Shown here: in pieces, positions 22,794 to 31,620 of the stretch
Layout: every line of letters starts with the position of its first letter
Numbering within the stretch: position 1 is the stretch's first letter
Assembly (NCBI GenBank): GCA_900541835.1
Contig: UQLL01000001.1
Coordinates: forward strand, 185,192-249,191
Reading direction: 5' to 3'
DNA length: 64,000 bases
DNA from: an uncultured Porphyromonadaceae bacterium
GTDB taxonomy: Bacteria > Bacteroidota > Bacteroidia > Bacteroidales > Muribaculaceae
Made by a program: the position numbers and the translations under genes
Notes under the pieces: model-generated
Database searches by the model: none
What the model was told of the DNA's origin: nothing
Seen by the model: only the letters and a program-made list of their open reading frames with translations

Positions 22794-24887
22794 CTATCGG
22801 ACAGAGAGCTTCTGCGAGGCGGAGAAGCCGTCGGCGGTTACACGCAAGATGCAGATACCAGGGGTGTCAGGGAGTCGGAGGGTGAAGTCCGACCCGAATA
22901 CGGGGACATAGGACAGTATTCGTCCGTCTAAGCCCACGAACGAGGCCCTTCCGTTGACCAGCGACTGCGAGGCCACCACTTCGATGGACGAGCCGGGAGC
23001 GGTCGAGCCGTTGAGGAAGCGGATGCTCAGGCGTTGGTCGGAAGCCGTCTCCACCGTAGGCACGAAGAACGTGCGGATGGCATACTTCAACCCCTCGAAA
23101 GCGTCGATGGTGCCATAGGCGGAATAGTCGGGATACCCCTCCAGGGCGGAGCGGTTGCCGGTCACACGGAGGATTTCAAGGATGTTGTCGTAGGTGAGCG
23201 AAGGGATGGCCTCCAGCCATACGGCCAGCGTGCCTGCCACGGTGGGAGTGGCCATGGAAGTGCCCGAATCGATGCCCCAGACGTATCGCTTGCCATCGAT
23301 TACCGTGTCCTGCACGTAAAAGTGCTCCATGCCCGGAGCCTCCGGATAGAGGGCCGAGACCACCAGCGAGCCGGGAGCGAGGATGTGAGGCAGCACGGCG
23401 TTGTCCCAGCCGTGTCCGCGGCTGCTATAGAGGTTGGGCTTGCCATATTCCCCGAAAGACATCGACTCCAGCGAGTAGGTGACCCCGCTGAGGGCCGTAC
23501 GGGAGAGGGCGGCGTTCATCATCCCCACGCCGAAGACATCCGGCGATGATGCAAGGTCGCTGCAGTTCTCGCCCGGCACGCCATTAGTGAAAAACGAGTT
23601 TCCCCAGTCGCCGAGATTGTTGTAATGGGCGTCGGCGTATATGCGCATATTCGCGCCATGCCTGGAGCGTACGCCAAAGGCGAGCTGCGGCTGGAACCCC
23701 GGGTCGAGATACTCCGTAACGTCGGCATCGAGGTGGATGCGGAAGCGATTATTGAGAGCGTATACGCCCAGTTCGCAGCTGAGTTCGCCACGGATGTGAG
23801 AGCGCAGACCGGGGAGCACCTCGCCCTCCTCCTTGTCCGACAGCAGCACGACCCTGCCGCCCGAGCGGGCAGCCTCCTCGGGTGTGATCCAGCGCGAGGC
23901 ATAACGGACCGTGTCGTGCTGCACCACAAGAATCTGAAGCTCGGCCGAGGTCGTGTCGGCACTCCAGGCCTCCAACGGGCAGAGGTGCGTGGGACCGTTG
24001 TACCACTTGCAGAAGATGCTGCGGACAGCGGTGGTGTCGGACGCGAAGTCGCGGAAGATGGTGGCGGAGCGCTTGCCGTCGTTTCCGGCGGCAAAACAGA
24101 TGAAGTCACCCTGATTGCGCAGCTCCCTTGAGACCAGTCCGACTGCGGAGGTGCCGTCGCGCGGTCCGATGCCTGTGCCGAGGCTTAGGCTGAGAACGGC
24201 CCGTTTGCCATTCTGCCGCGCATATTCGCCTGCGGCACGCATGCCGTAGATGATTTCGTCGTCATAGCTATAGGCTCCGGTGCCGGTGAGCACCAGCTCC
24301 GCGTCGGGCGCCATGCCATAGTAGGGATTGCCGCGCCAGGAGCCCGCAGCGGTAGCGGTGGTGTGCGTGCCGTGCCCACCCTCGGCACTGTCAATGGGCG
24401 CGTTCAGGATTTCGGCCGGAGTGGAGAAAGTGGAGACCTTGAGCCGTCCGTCGGCAGACTCCTCGCTGCTCTCGGTGAAAATATACCGCTTCACGCGGCT
24501 ATTACCAGCGGCGTCGCGGAAAGTGATGTGGTTTGGGTCGATGCCACAGTCGATGACGCCGATCACCACCCCCTTGCCTGTGTAGGCCAGTATGTCGGGA
24601 CTGTGCTTCTCGCCTGGCAGCACCATGTCGAGTCCGATATGCTCCCGCGATAGGTTGTTGGCCAGGTGCAACCGCTTGGGCGTCCCGATATAGTCGAGAG
24701 TTGAGAGCTGAGAGCTGAGAGTCTTGTGAGAAAGCATGGTGTCGGGATATACCAGTTCCACCCGCCCGTCGCGCAGGACATAGCGGGCCTGTGGACGGCT
24801 GTCCGCCGTGGCAGAAAGACTGACAAGGCTGGCAAACGCCCCAAGGGCCATGATGATGACGGCACTGAGGCCCGTAATTCGTTTCAT
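22794..24887 (-). CDS. Secreted subtilisin-like serine protease (S8) with type-A sorting domain
   Basis: A 697-residue secreted S8 protease. A signal peptide (about residues 1-28, ending SLSATADS) is followed by a short pro-region and the catalytic triad motifs GVIDCGIDPNH (Asp), GHGTHTTATAAG (His) and GTSMATPTVAG (Ser). The C-terminal about 80 residues form a beta-sandwich-like sorting domain (LDGRIL, then PGICILRV, ending QKLSVR), the pattern of Por/T9SS type-A CTDs. A dispersed AGTTGAGAGCTGAGAG repeat unit is embedded in frame near residue 60. A TAACTTTG box is 4 bases before the ATG. Confidence 0.93.
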   Translation of the reverse strand: MKRITGLSAVIIMALGAFASLVSLSATADSRPQARYVLRDGRVELVYPDTMLSHKTLSSQLSTLDYIGTPKRLHLANNLSREHIGLDMVLPGEKHSPDILAYTGKGVVIGVIDCGIDPNHITFRDAAGNSRVKRYIFTESSEESADGRLKVSTFSTPAEILNAPIDSAEGGHGTHTTATAAGSWRGNPYYGMAPDAELVLTGTGAYSYDDEIIYGMRAAGEYARQNGKRAVLSLSLGTGIGPRDGTSAVGLVSRELRNQGDFICFAAGNDGKRSATIFRDFASDTTAVRSIFCKWYNGPTHLCPLEAWSADTTSAELQILVVQHDTVRYASRWITPEEAARSGGRVVLLSDKEEGEVLPGLRSHIRGELSCELGVYALNNRFRIHLDADVTEYLDPGFQPQLAFGVRSRHGANMRIYADAHYNNLGDWGNSFFTNGVPGENCSDLASSPDVFGVGMMNAALSRTALSGVTYSLESMSFGEYGKPNLYSSRGHGWDNAVLPHILAPGSLVVSALYPEAPGMEHFYVQDTVIDGKRYVWGIDSGTSMATPTVAGTLAVWLEAIPSLTYDNILEILRVTGNRSALEGYPDYSAYGTIDAFEGLKYAIRTFFVPTVETASDQRLSIRFLNGSTAPGSSIEVVASQSLVNGRASFVGLDGRILSYVPVFGSDFTLRLPDTPGICILRVTADGFSASQKLSVR
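24695..24722. repeat. Family C AT-rich repeat inside the subtilase gene
   Basis: Tandem GAGAGTTGAGAGCTGAGAG-type units like those found between genes elsewhere in the window. Here they are translated in frame (TLSSQLSTL, about residues 56-64 of the protease, in the likely pro-region). Confidence 0.6.
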
Positions 24888-24891
24888 GTCG

Positions 24892-24899
24892 CAAAGTTA
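24892..24899 (-). promoter_or_regulatory. -7 box TAACTTTG of the subtilase gene
   Basis: Minus-strand TAACTTTG, four bases (CGAC), then ATG at 24887. A leaderless mRNA is predicted. No TTG at the usual -33 spacing. Confidence 0.55.
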
Positions 24900-25046
24900 C
24901 ACAAATTCCCCACCCATTCCGACACACCATATTATAATAGTTGTTAAAAGCCAACCTTGGGCGGGGATGGATTGTTATATGGAAGAGCAATAATTTGGCA
25001 CAATATTTGCATAGTCTAAAGCGAAAACCATAAAACACGAAATACA

Positions 25047-25319
25047 ATGAATATCAAACCTCTGGCAGATAGAGTACTGATACTCCCAACAGCCGCCGAA
25101 GAAGTAACGATGGGCGGCATCATCATCCCCGACACGGCCAAGGAGAAGCCACTGCGCGGCACAGTCAAGGCTGTCGGCAACGGCACCAAGGACGAAGAGA
25201 TGGTCCTCAAGGAGGGCGACCAGGTGCTCTACGGCAAGTACGCCGGCACCGAGCTCGAACTCGAAGGCGAGAAGTACCTCATCATGCGCCAGTCCGACGT
25301 ACTGGCCGTAGTAGGCTGA
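25047..25319 (+). CDS. groES: Co-chaperonin GroES
   Basis: A 90-residue GroES. MNIKPLADRVLILP opens the protein, MGGIIIPDTAKEKP is the mobile loop that docks to GroEL, and the end is YLIMRQSDVLAVVG. The family length is about 90-97. It is followed after 81 bases by groEL. Upstream, AATATTTG at 25002-25009 resembles a -7 box with one mismatch but lacks a well-spaced TTG. No CIRCE inverted repeat is visible, so HrcA control is not supported by the sequence. Confidence 0.97.
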   Translation: MNIKPLADRVLILPTAAEEVTMGGIIIPDTAKEKPLRGTVKAVGNGTKDEEMVLKEGDQVLYGKYAGTELELEGEKYLIMRQSDVLAVVG

Positions 25320-25382
25320 AAGTTGAGAGTTTAAAGTTGAGCATTGCGGCCCGGAAGGCGCCAGTAATCTTAATTCTTAATT
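25320..25382. repeat. Family C repeat element between groES and groEL
   Basis: AAGTTGAGAGTTTAAAGTTGAG, a GC-rich core ending GGCGCCAGT, then TTAATTCTTAATTTTT. The same layout and the identical GGCGCCAGT core occur at 41198-41251 behind the ferritin gene, so this is a dispersed intergenic element rather than a groE-specific signal. Confidence 0.6.
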
Positions 25383-25400
25383 TTTATAACACACCAAGCA

Positions 25401-27038
25401 ATGGCAAAAGAGATAAAATTCAACATACAGGCTCGCGAAGAGCTCAAGAAAGGCGTTGACGCCCTGGCCGACGCCGTCAAGGTAACGCTCGGCCCCAAAG
25501 GCCGCAACGTCATCATCGAAAAGAAATTCGGCGCACCCCACATCACCAAGGACGGCGTGACCGTAGCCCGCGAAGTGGAGCTCGAAGACCCCTTCCAGAA
25601 CATGGGCGCACAGCTCGTCAAGGAGGTAGCCTCCAAGACCGGCGACCAGGCAGGCGACGGCACCACCACCGCCACCGTGCTGGCCCAGGCCATCGTAAAC
25701 ACCGGCCTCAAGAACGTCACCGCCGGCGCAAACCCCATGGACCTGAAGCGCGGCATCGACAAAGCCGTCAGCAAGGTCGTCGACACCCTCAAGGGAATGT
25801 CCGAGGAGGTTGACGACGACATGGAGAAGATCGAGAACGTGGCCCGCGTCAGCGCCAACAACGACGAGGAGATAGGCCGTCTCATCGCCGAGGCCATGCG
25901 CAAGGTAAAGAAAGAGGGCGTCATCACCGTCGAGGAGGCCAAGGGCACCGAGACCAGCGTCGACATCGTCGAGGGCATGCAGTTCGACCGCGGATACATC
26001 TCCCCCTACTTCGTCACCAACGCCGAGAAGATGGAGTGCGACATGGAGTCCCCCTACATCCTGCTCTACGACAAGAAGATCTCCAACCTCAAGGACATGC
26101 TTCCCATCCTGGAGTCGGCAGCCCAGAGCGGCAAGCCCCTGCTCATCATCGCAGAGGACGTGGACAACGAAGCCCTGGCCACCCTCGTGGTCAACCGCCT
26201 GCGCGGCTCCCTGAAGATCTGCGCCGTCAAGGCTCCCGGCTTCGGCGACCGCCGCAAGGCCATGCTCGAGGACATCGCCATCCTCACCGGCGGCACAGTC
26301 ATCAGCGAGGAGAAGGGCATGCAGCTCAACCAGGCCACCATCGCCGACCTCGGCACCGCCGAGAAGGTCACCGTCGACAAGGACAACACCACCATCGTCA
26401 ACGGCGCCGGCTCCAAGGAGGACATCGCAGCCCGCGTGGCCCAGATCAAGGGCCAAATAGAGAACACCACCTCCAACTACGACAAGGAGAAGCTGCACGA
26501 GCGCCTCGCTAAGCTCGCAGGCGGCGTGGCAGTGCTCTACATCGGCGCACCCAGCGAGGTCGAGATGAAAGAGAAGAAAGACCGCGTCGACGACGCCCTC
26601 AGCGCCACCCGCGCCGCCATCGCCGAAGGCATCGTGCCCGGCGGCGGCGTAGCATACATCCGCTGCCTCCCCGCTCTCGAAGAACTCAAGGGCGACAACG
26701 ACGACGAAGAGACCGGCATCGCAATCATCCGTCGCGCCATCGAGGAGCCCATGCGTCAGATTGTGGAGAACGCAGGCGTGGAAGGCGCCGTAATCCTCCA
26801 AAAGGTCCGCGAGGGCAAGGGCGACTACGGCTACAACGCCCGCACCGGCGAATTCGAGCACTTCATGGCCACCGGCGTCATCGACCCCGCCAAGGTCACC
26901 CGCGTAGCCTTGGAGAACGCCGCCAGCATCGCCGGCATGTTCCTAACCACCGAATGCGTCATCGCCGACAAGAAGGAGGAGAACCCCGCACCCGCAATGC
27001 CCAACCCCGGCATGGGTGGAATGGGCGGCATGATGTAA
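25401..27038 (+). CDS. groEL: Chaperonin GroEL (Hsp60)
   Basis: A 545-residue chaperonin that folds proteins together with GroES. It begins MAKEIKFNIQAREEL, has the ATP-binding GDGTTTATVLAQ (residues 86-97) with the catalytic Asp about residue 397, and ends in the usual Gly/Met tail GMGGMGGMM. Full length, with the standard groES-groEL order. A strong terminator follows at 27145. Confidence 0.98.
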   Translation: MAKEIKFNIQAREELKKGVDALADAVKVTLGPKGRNVIIEKKFGAPHITKDGVTVAREVELEDPFQNMGAQLVKEVASKTGDQAGDGTTTATVLAQAIVNTGLKNVTAGANPMDLKRGIDKAVSKVVDTLKGMSEEVDDDMEKIENVARVSANNDEEIGRLIAEAMRKVKKEGVITVEEAKGTETSVDIVEGMQFDRGYISPYFVTNAEKMECDMESPYILLYDKKISNLKDMLPILESAAQSGKPLLIIAEDVDNEALATLVVNRLRGSLKICAVKAPGFGDRRKAMLEDIAILTGGTVISEEKGMQLNQATIADLGTAEKVTVDKDNTTIVNGAGSKEDIAARVAQIKGQIENTTSNYDKEKLHERLAKLAGGVAVLYIGAPSEVEMKEKKDRVDDALSATRAAIAEGIVPGGGVAYIRCLPALEELKGDNDDEETGIAIIRRAIEEPMRQIVENAGVEGAVILQKVREGKGDYGYNARTGEFEHFMATGVIDPAKVTRVALENAASIAGMFLTTECVIADKKEENPAPAMPNPGMGGMGGMM

Positions 27039-27144
27039 AAAACCACCTCTGACAACCACATAGAAAAGCCACGAAGTATTGGCCGAGGACACTGAAAAAG
27101 ATATCAGTGTCCCGCCAGAAGGCCAAAAGCTTAAAATTATCATC

Positions 27145-27182
27145 CCGCCAGATTCGATTTATCGATTCTGGCGGAATTTTTT
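27145..27182 (+). terminator. Rho-independent terminator after groEL
   Basis: CCGCCAGA / TCTGGCGG plus the inner TCGAT / ATCGA stem (one T-T mismatch, 2-base loop), then AATTTTTT. It stands 107 bases past groEL. Confidence 0.85.
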
Positions 27183-27206
27183 CAGGTTACGTAAGACTAA
27201 TTAATT

Positions 27207-28637
27207 ATGAGCAGGCACATAGGAATTGCTCTCTTCTTCGTCTTCTTTTTTTGTGCACTCTCTCCAACCCTCGCCATAGGCCCCCGCAAGGAGCCCGCAA
27301 GAACCATCTACATCTCAAGCTCAACCGGCAATGACGACAATCCCGGTACCATGCAGGCTCCGAGGCGCACAATCGCTTCCCTCACCAAAGAGGAACGCTC
27401 AGGCTCCACAATCCTTCTCCGCCGCGGCGACACTTTCTTCGAGGGCATTCGCAACTTCTCCGACTGCCGCATAGGCGCTTACGGTTCCGGTTACGCACCT
27501 CTCCTCTGCGGCTTCCGCATCCTTGTCAAGCCTAAGGCTTGGAAAAAAGTCAAAAACCTCAAGAACGTCTGGGAAATAGATCTGAGGACCGACAAAAACT
27601 TCATAGGTGTGGATAAATCGCGCGAATGGGGCGAAGGCACTCTCTACAACATAGGATGCATCTACCGTCCCGACGCCGACGCCATCTTCGGTCAGATGGT
27701 CGCGGCGCCCGACTCGCTCCTCCACGACGGCCAGTTCTTCGTCTCGTCGGTCTTCCGCAGAGCCGACGTCAAGCCCGATACTTTCTCCATCCTCTATCTC
27801 CGCTCGAAGAAAAATCCCAAAGACTACGGCACTCTCTGCTTCTCAACTTATCTGCTGGGCATAGACAACGCAACCTACTGCATAATCCAGGACATCAACG
27901 TAATGGGATTCGCCACCCATGGCGCGGGCGGCGACCTCACCGGCACACACATCACCCACTGCGGATTCGACGTCATCGGAGGCGCCGTGCAGCTCACCTT
28001 CGCCACACGCGCCCGCTTCGGCAACGGCGTGGAAGCCTGGAGCACCGGCATGCGCGACATGCTCGTTGACTACTGCACTTTCTCGCGCACCTACGACTGC
28101 GCCACCACTATCCAGGCAAGCGGTCCCGACGCCGCTCCCGCAGTCAACATCAAATTCCTCAATAACAAAATGACGCACTGCCGCCAGGCATTCGAATTCT
28201 TCCTATTCGGAAAACCGGGACTCAGCTTCCAGGACTGCGAGTTCTCGGGCAACATCGCCTATATGATGGGCGACAACGGCTTCTCGTGCCCTGAACCACG
28301 CGACGCCGACTTCCTCAGCTGGGGGCCAACATCGCCTCCGATTCCTGTGCGCAATAATCTCCTCTTCGGCGCATCTTATTTCTATACGGAGAATCTGAAT
28401 CCCCTCATGGGTTTCAATACCGTCTATATCTACCCCTCGCAGTACCTGGTAGAGTACCCCTACAGGCGCGACACCCCGATACCGGCCTCTGATCCATCGC
28501 TCTACCGCCGTCGCTCGCCCCGCGACAATTCAGTATTCACAATCGTCACCCCAGGCTCAGAACAAGACATCAGCCTTCGCCGCCAGTTTGAAGACTCAAT
28601 AGGCTGGAAAGCGCCACGTCTCCCCATAGAGCGATAA
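27207..28637 (+). CDS. Secreted right-handed beta-helix protein of unknown function
   Basis: A 476-residue exported protein. The signal peptide (about residues 1-24) is followed by YISSSTGNDDNPGTMQAPRR, the DUF1565-like opening of parallel beta-helix proteins. Further repeats of short beta-strand turns follow (INVMGFATHGAGGDL, THITHCGFDVIGGAV, VDYCTFSRTYD, IKFLNNKMTHCRQAF). This is the fold of pectate lyases and of several surface or carbohydrate-active proteins. No catalytic set can be assigned. The gene starts 25 bases past the groEL terminator and has no close operon partner. A degraded polysaccharide-lyase role is possible but unproven. Confidence 0.7.
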   Translation: MSRHIGIALFFVFFFCALSPTLAIGPRKEPARTIYISSSTGNDDNPGTMQAPRRTIASLTKEERSGSTILLRRGDTFFEGIRNFSDCRIGAYGSGYAPLLCGFRILVKPKAWKKVKNLKNVWEIDLRTDKNFIGVDKSREWGEGTLYNIGCIYRPDADAIFGQMVAAPDSLLHDGQFFVSSVFRRADVKPDTFSILYLRSKKNPKDYGTLCFSTYLLGIDNATYCIIQDINVMGFATHGAGGDLTGTHITHCGFDVIGGAVQLTFATRARFGNGVEAWSTGMRDMLVDYCTFSRTYDCATTIQASGPDAAPAVNIKFLNNKMTHCRQAFEFFLFGKPGLSFQDCEFSGNIAYMMGDNGFSCPEPRDADFLSWGPTSPPIPVRNNLLFGASYFYTENLNPLMGFNTVYIYPSQYLVEYPYRRDTPIPASDPSLYRRRSPRDNSVFTIVTPGSEQDISLRRQFEDSIGWKAPRLPIER

Positions 28638-28822
28638 TCCGCTTCAACGTTGCGCCTTTGACGTTGTGCATCTTGTAAGTCGCTAAATTCTCAGCGGGCT
28701 GTGAATAGAATTGTGCAGGAGTTGAAGAGAGCGGTCGTGGCTGCTATAAGTTTCCATGGGCAAAAGTAGTCATCTTAGCGGCCGCTCTATGGTCAGGAGA
28801 CAAAATTGCAATAGCCTGGCGC

Positions 28823-30217
28823 CTACTCCTCCCGTGGTGCTGATGGCGCCGGGTCCTTGCGGTGTATCTGCTGCTGACGGAAGTCGCGCCAGCGGTCGCG
28901 GGTGTTGCGGTGAGAGCGGACGGCAGAGATGCCGGTGACCTGCTTAAGCAGGAAAAGGGCACGGCGCCCGACACGGAAATTACGCCCGAAGGAATCCGGA
29001 TGATCCCAGTCATAGAGATACGGGCTCATAAGTCGTGAATCGGCAGTGTAGCCAGCCCTTACAGCATCCTTGTCCACATTCTCCACGCGGCTGATGAGTG
29101 CCAGCACATCGGGCTGGAGCTCAGGCGCCTCCTCCGGCTCGAGAATTTCCAGATCGGAAGCATGCAGCGGCTTGTTGACCCACTTGCGTGCCTCTCCCAC
29201 CGTTATATATTCCTTGTCGACGATGTACACCTCGGAGTAGGTGGTGACGTAGAACTGCTCGTCGCGGCGGTTGAAGCGGAACATCTTGCGTCCCCTTCCC
29301 TCCGACTCGATGTTGAAAGAATAGCCTGTCAAGTCGATGGGCAGGATGGTATCGGACTCCACATTGGCGTAGTTGAAGCGGACGCGGAAGCTGTCGAACT
29401 CCAGGCCATCGTTAAAGAAGCCGCTCAGACGCGGCACCCAGCGGCGCGAGGCGGTGTCGGCAAGGACGTTGACGGCTACGGACACCTTGTCGCCACGGCG
29501 CGTCCAGATTTCTGTCGGACGGTTGCGCCCCTGCACAGTATCGGTGGCCGAGGCAACATCCCGCACGGCGGACGTAAGCTTAGGCGAGAGGATGGGACTG
29601 ACCCAGTCGGACCATGAGAAGTGGTAGTTGCCCTCCCCGCTCACGCTGTCGAGACCATGCTTGTCCGTGAAGCGATAATAGGACTTACTCTTGAGCACCC
29701 GGGGATTGTCCCACCCCTTGAAATGAGTCTTTCGGTCAGGCGTGAGCATGAAGTCGACCATCTTCTCGCGAAAGAGGAACACAGTGTCGGTATATGTGGT
29801 GAGGGTGGAATACTCGCGCACATAGCCGAGCATATGGAGCACCTTGTGCTGCTTGCCGGAGACTATCACCTCGTCAAGCTCTGTGGCGTTCTCGGCCAGG
29901 AATATGGTGTCGGCGGCAAGCGGCTCGGGCAGGCGCAACTCCTTGTAGCCTATGATGCGGATGGTGACGGGGTAGTCTCGTCTGTCGATACGGGGCGTCT
30001 TGCCCAAGTTGCCGCACTGGCCAATGAAATGGCCCTTGCGATCGAACACGGAGGCTCCCGCCAACGGCGTCCAGCTAACAGAGTCAACCACTATGTACCT
30101 GCCTACTAACGTCTTGTGCGTAGCACTCTCACCTGCTTCTTTAAAGGAGTAGGCGCAGAATGGCAAGACGACGAGGGCAACAAAAAGCAATGCAGCATGT
30201 GCCGAAAATCGGTTCAT
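28823..30217 (-). CDS. Secreted Bacteroidetes protein with carboxypeptidase-regulatory-like domain
   Basis: A 464-residue exported protein of unknown function. The signal peptide (about 1-25) is followed by a carboxypeptidase-regulatory-like beta domain (VGRYIVVDSVSWTPLAGASV) of the kind that heads SusC/TonB receptors, and by ELDEVIVSGKQ, a TonB-plug-like motif. No TonB beta-barrel follows; the remaining 330 residues are not recognised. Bacteroidetes genomes hold many such proteins. A TATCTTTG box precedes the ATG by 4 bases (30222-30229). Confidence 0.7.
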   Translation of the reverse strand: MNRFSAHAALLFVALVVLPFCAYSFKEAGESATHKTLVGRYIVVDSVSWTPLAGASVFDRKGHFIGQCGNLGKTPRIDRRDYPVTIRIIGYKELRLPEPLAADTIFLAENATELDEVIVSGKQHKVLHMLGYVREYSTLTTYTDTVFLFREKMVDFMLTPDRKTHFKGWDNPRVLKSKSYYRFTDKHGLDSVSGEGNYHFSWSDWVSPILSPKLTSAVRDVASATDTVQGRNRPTEIWTRRGDKVSVAVNVLADTASRRWVPRLSGFFNDGLEFDSFRVRFNYANVESDTILPIDLTGYSFNIESEGRGRKMFRFNRRDEQFYVTTYSEVYIVDKEYITVGEARKWVNKPLHASDLEILEPEEAPELQPDVLALISRVENVDKDAVRAGYTADSRLMSPYLYDWDHPDSFGRNFRVGRRALFLLKQVTGISAVRSHRNTRDRWRDFRQQQIHRKDPAPSAPREE

Positions 30218-30221
30218 GCTG

Positions 30222-30229
30222 CAAAGATA
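30222..30229 (-). promoter_or_regulatory. -7 box TATCTTTG of the carboxypeptidase-regulatory-like gene
   Basis: Minus-strand TATCTTTG, four bases, then ATG at 30217, the same leaderless layout as several other genes here. Confidence 0.5.
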
Positions 30230-30289
30230 ATAAAAAGTTAAGAGTTGCAGCCCCGCCGTGGGGGGGGACGCTACTGCTCTGAACTTAAT

Positions 30290-30586
30290 TCAGAGGTATT
30301 CCTCGACCTTACCTACGAGCTGGCGGAGGGTGACTTCGCCGCTGTAGCGCCATTGCTCCTGGCCATCCTTGTAGACGATAAAGGTGGGGATTGTCTCAAC
30401 ATCGTTCTGCTGAGCGAGTTCCTGGTTGGCGTCAATCTCGAACTGGTAGACGTCGGCGCGACCCTCCAGTTCGCCCTTGGCCTCCTTGACCACGGGCATC
30501 ATGCGCCGACAGTGCGGGCACCAGTCGGCATAGAACTCAACAAGCACCACGGGGGCGCTGGTTATGATTTCGCTGTACGTTGCCAT
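30290..30586 (-). CDS. Thioredoxin
   Basis: A 98-residue thioredoxin-fold protein. The redox motif is WCPHC in VEFYADWCPHCRRMMP (about residues 20-35), and the cis-Pro loop is VETIPTFIVYKDG. The CPHC dipeptide is more DsbA-like than the CGPC of classical Trx and would give a more oxidising disulfide. There is no signal peptide, so it should be cytoplasmic. It stands alone, 53 bases from the OmpA-family gene. Confidence 0.9.
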   Translation of the reverse strand: MATYSEIITSAPVVLVEFYADWCPHCRRMMPVVKEAKGELEGRADVYQFEIDANQELAQQNDVETIPTFIVYKDGQEQWRYSGEVTLRQLVGKVEEYL

Positions 30587-30639
30587 GTCTGTGTGTTTTT
30601 ATAGTATTACCTATATAACACGCGGACAAGTCTTTGGGT

Positions 30640-31299
30640 TCAGAAAGCTATCCGGCCCTTCTTGGCCTCGGAGAGCATCTTGCGGCCCGGCACCAGGTAA
30701 ATCTCCAGGCGGCGGTTTCGGGCGCGGTTCTTCATTGTGAGGTAGTCGACGCCCGGCAGCGGGTCGTAGGCTCCGCTGGCCGTCGGGAAGAGGTACTCGG
30801 TCTGGCACCCCTGGTCGGCGAACCAGTCGAAGACGGACGTCACGCGGTCCAGTGTGAGCTCGTCGGTGTACTGGGCGTTGCCGGTGTTGTCGGAGTGCAT
30901 GTCGAGAATCACCCAGTACATATCAGGGTTGCGCAGGTAGCGCTTGAAGGGAGCCAGGGCACGCCAGGCATTTTCGCGCAGCACAGTGTCGTTGGGCAGG
31001 AAGAGCAGCGATGCAGGGATGGTGACCACCAGGACCTCGCCTCCGCGCAGTTTCTCGACGGTGACGGGCTCGTGTCGGTAGCGCTGGTTAAGCTTCTTGA
31101 GCTCGCCGTTGAGCAGCGTGGTGCCCTCCTTCTCCTGGAATTTGCGGATGAGTTCGGCTTCCTTGGTCGGCAGGGGATTGGCCAGGAGCAGCTGGTTCTT
31201 GTCGAGGTCGTCCAGGTCGGACGCCGACGACGGCTGTGCGGCGTACGTGGCGCCGACTGTCAGAAGCATGCTACATACGATTGCCCAGATCTTCTTCAT
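30640..31299 (-). CDS. OmpA-family outer-membrane/periplasmic protein
   Basis: A 219-residue exported protein with a signal peptide ending near residue 20 (GATYAA). The C-terminal half (GGEVLVVTIPASLLFLPND, then LDRVTSVFDWFADQG, then NRARNRRLEIYLVPG) follows the OmpA/MotB peptidoglycan-binding pattern with the final NRRLEIYL strand. It lacks an obvious N-terminal barrel, so it may be a lipoprotein-free peptidoglycan-associated protein. Its start overlaps the upstream gene by 29 bases. Confidence 0.75.
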   Translation of the reverse strand: MKKIWAIVCSMLLTVGATYAAQPSSASDLDDLDKNQLLLANPLPTKEAELIRKFQEKEGTTLLNGELKKLNQRYRHEPVTVEKLRGGEVLVVTIPASLLFLPNDTVLRENAWRALAPFKRYLRNPDMYWVILDMHSDNTGNAQYTDELTLDRVTSVFDWFADQGCQTEYLFPTASGAYDPLPGVDYLTMKNRARNRRLEIYLVPGRKMLSEAKKGRIAF

Positions 31300-31597
31300 A
31301 AGCGAGTTCTCCTTTTACTATAAGCGTAAGGTCGGGCAGGTTTATTGCCTCGGGGCCGTTTTTCGACAGGATTCTGAAGATGCCGCCGGCTATGGCGTCG
31401 GCCTGGAGCCGCGGGTCTTCGTCGTCATCGTCGGGGATATCGTTGAGGGAAGTGGCTTCCACGCTGTCGTAGTAATCCCAGATGGCGTCGAGGATGTCTA
31501 CCAGGTCGTCGTCGCTGTACCGCTTGTTTGCCTCTTCAGGCAGCTCGCGGCGCATAAAGGTTATCGCTTCATTTTCGTCGTATTCGGGTAGGGACAT
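31271..31597 (-). CDS. Small acidic hypothetical protein
   Basis: A 108-residue acidic protein (MSLPEYDENEAITFMRRELP, ending GELAYEEDLGNRM) with no signal peptide or membrane segment. I do not recognise it. Its last 29 bases overlap the OmpA-family gene start, which suggests translational coupling, and it lies 23 bases after rimM. Conserved in Bacteroidales is my expectation from memory, not shown by the sequence. Confidence 0.7.
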   Translation of the reverse strand: MSLPEYDENEAITFMRRELPEEANKRYSDDDLVDILDAIWDYYDSVEATSLNDIPDDDDEDPRLQADAIAGGIFRILSKNGPEAINLPDLTLIVKGELAYEEDLGNRM

Positions 31598-31620
31598 TTT
31601 CAGTTGAGAATTAAGAGGGT

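Noticed and set aside
24888..25046. A possible CIRCE (HrcA) operator before groES
   Set aside because: No TTAGCACTC-N9-GAGTGCTAA palindrome or near-match is visible.
25377..26861. A 494-codon minus-strand frame across groEL
   Set aside because: Its residues are a mirror of groEL codon bias, it has no start context, and groEL is unmistakable on the other strand.
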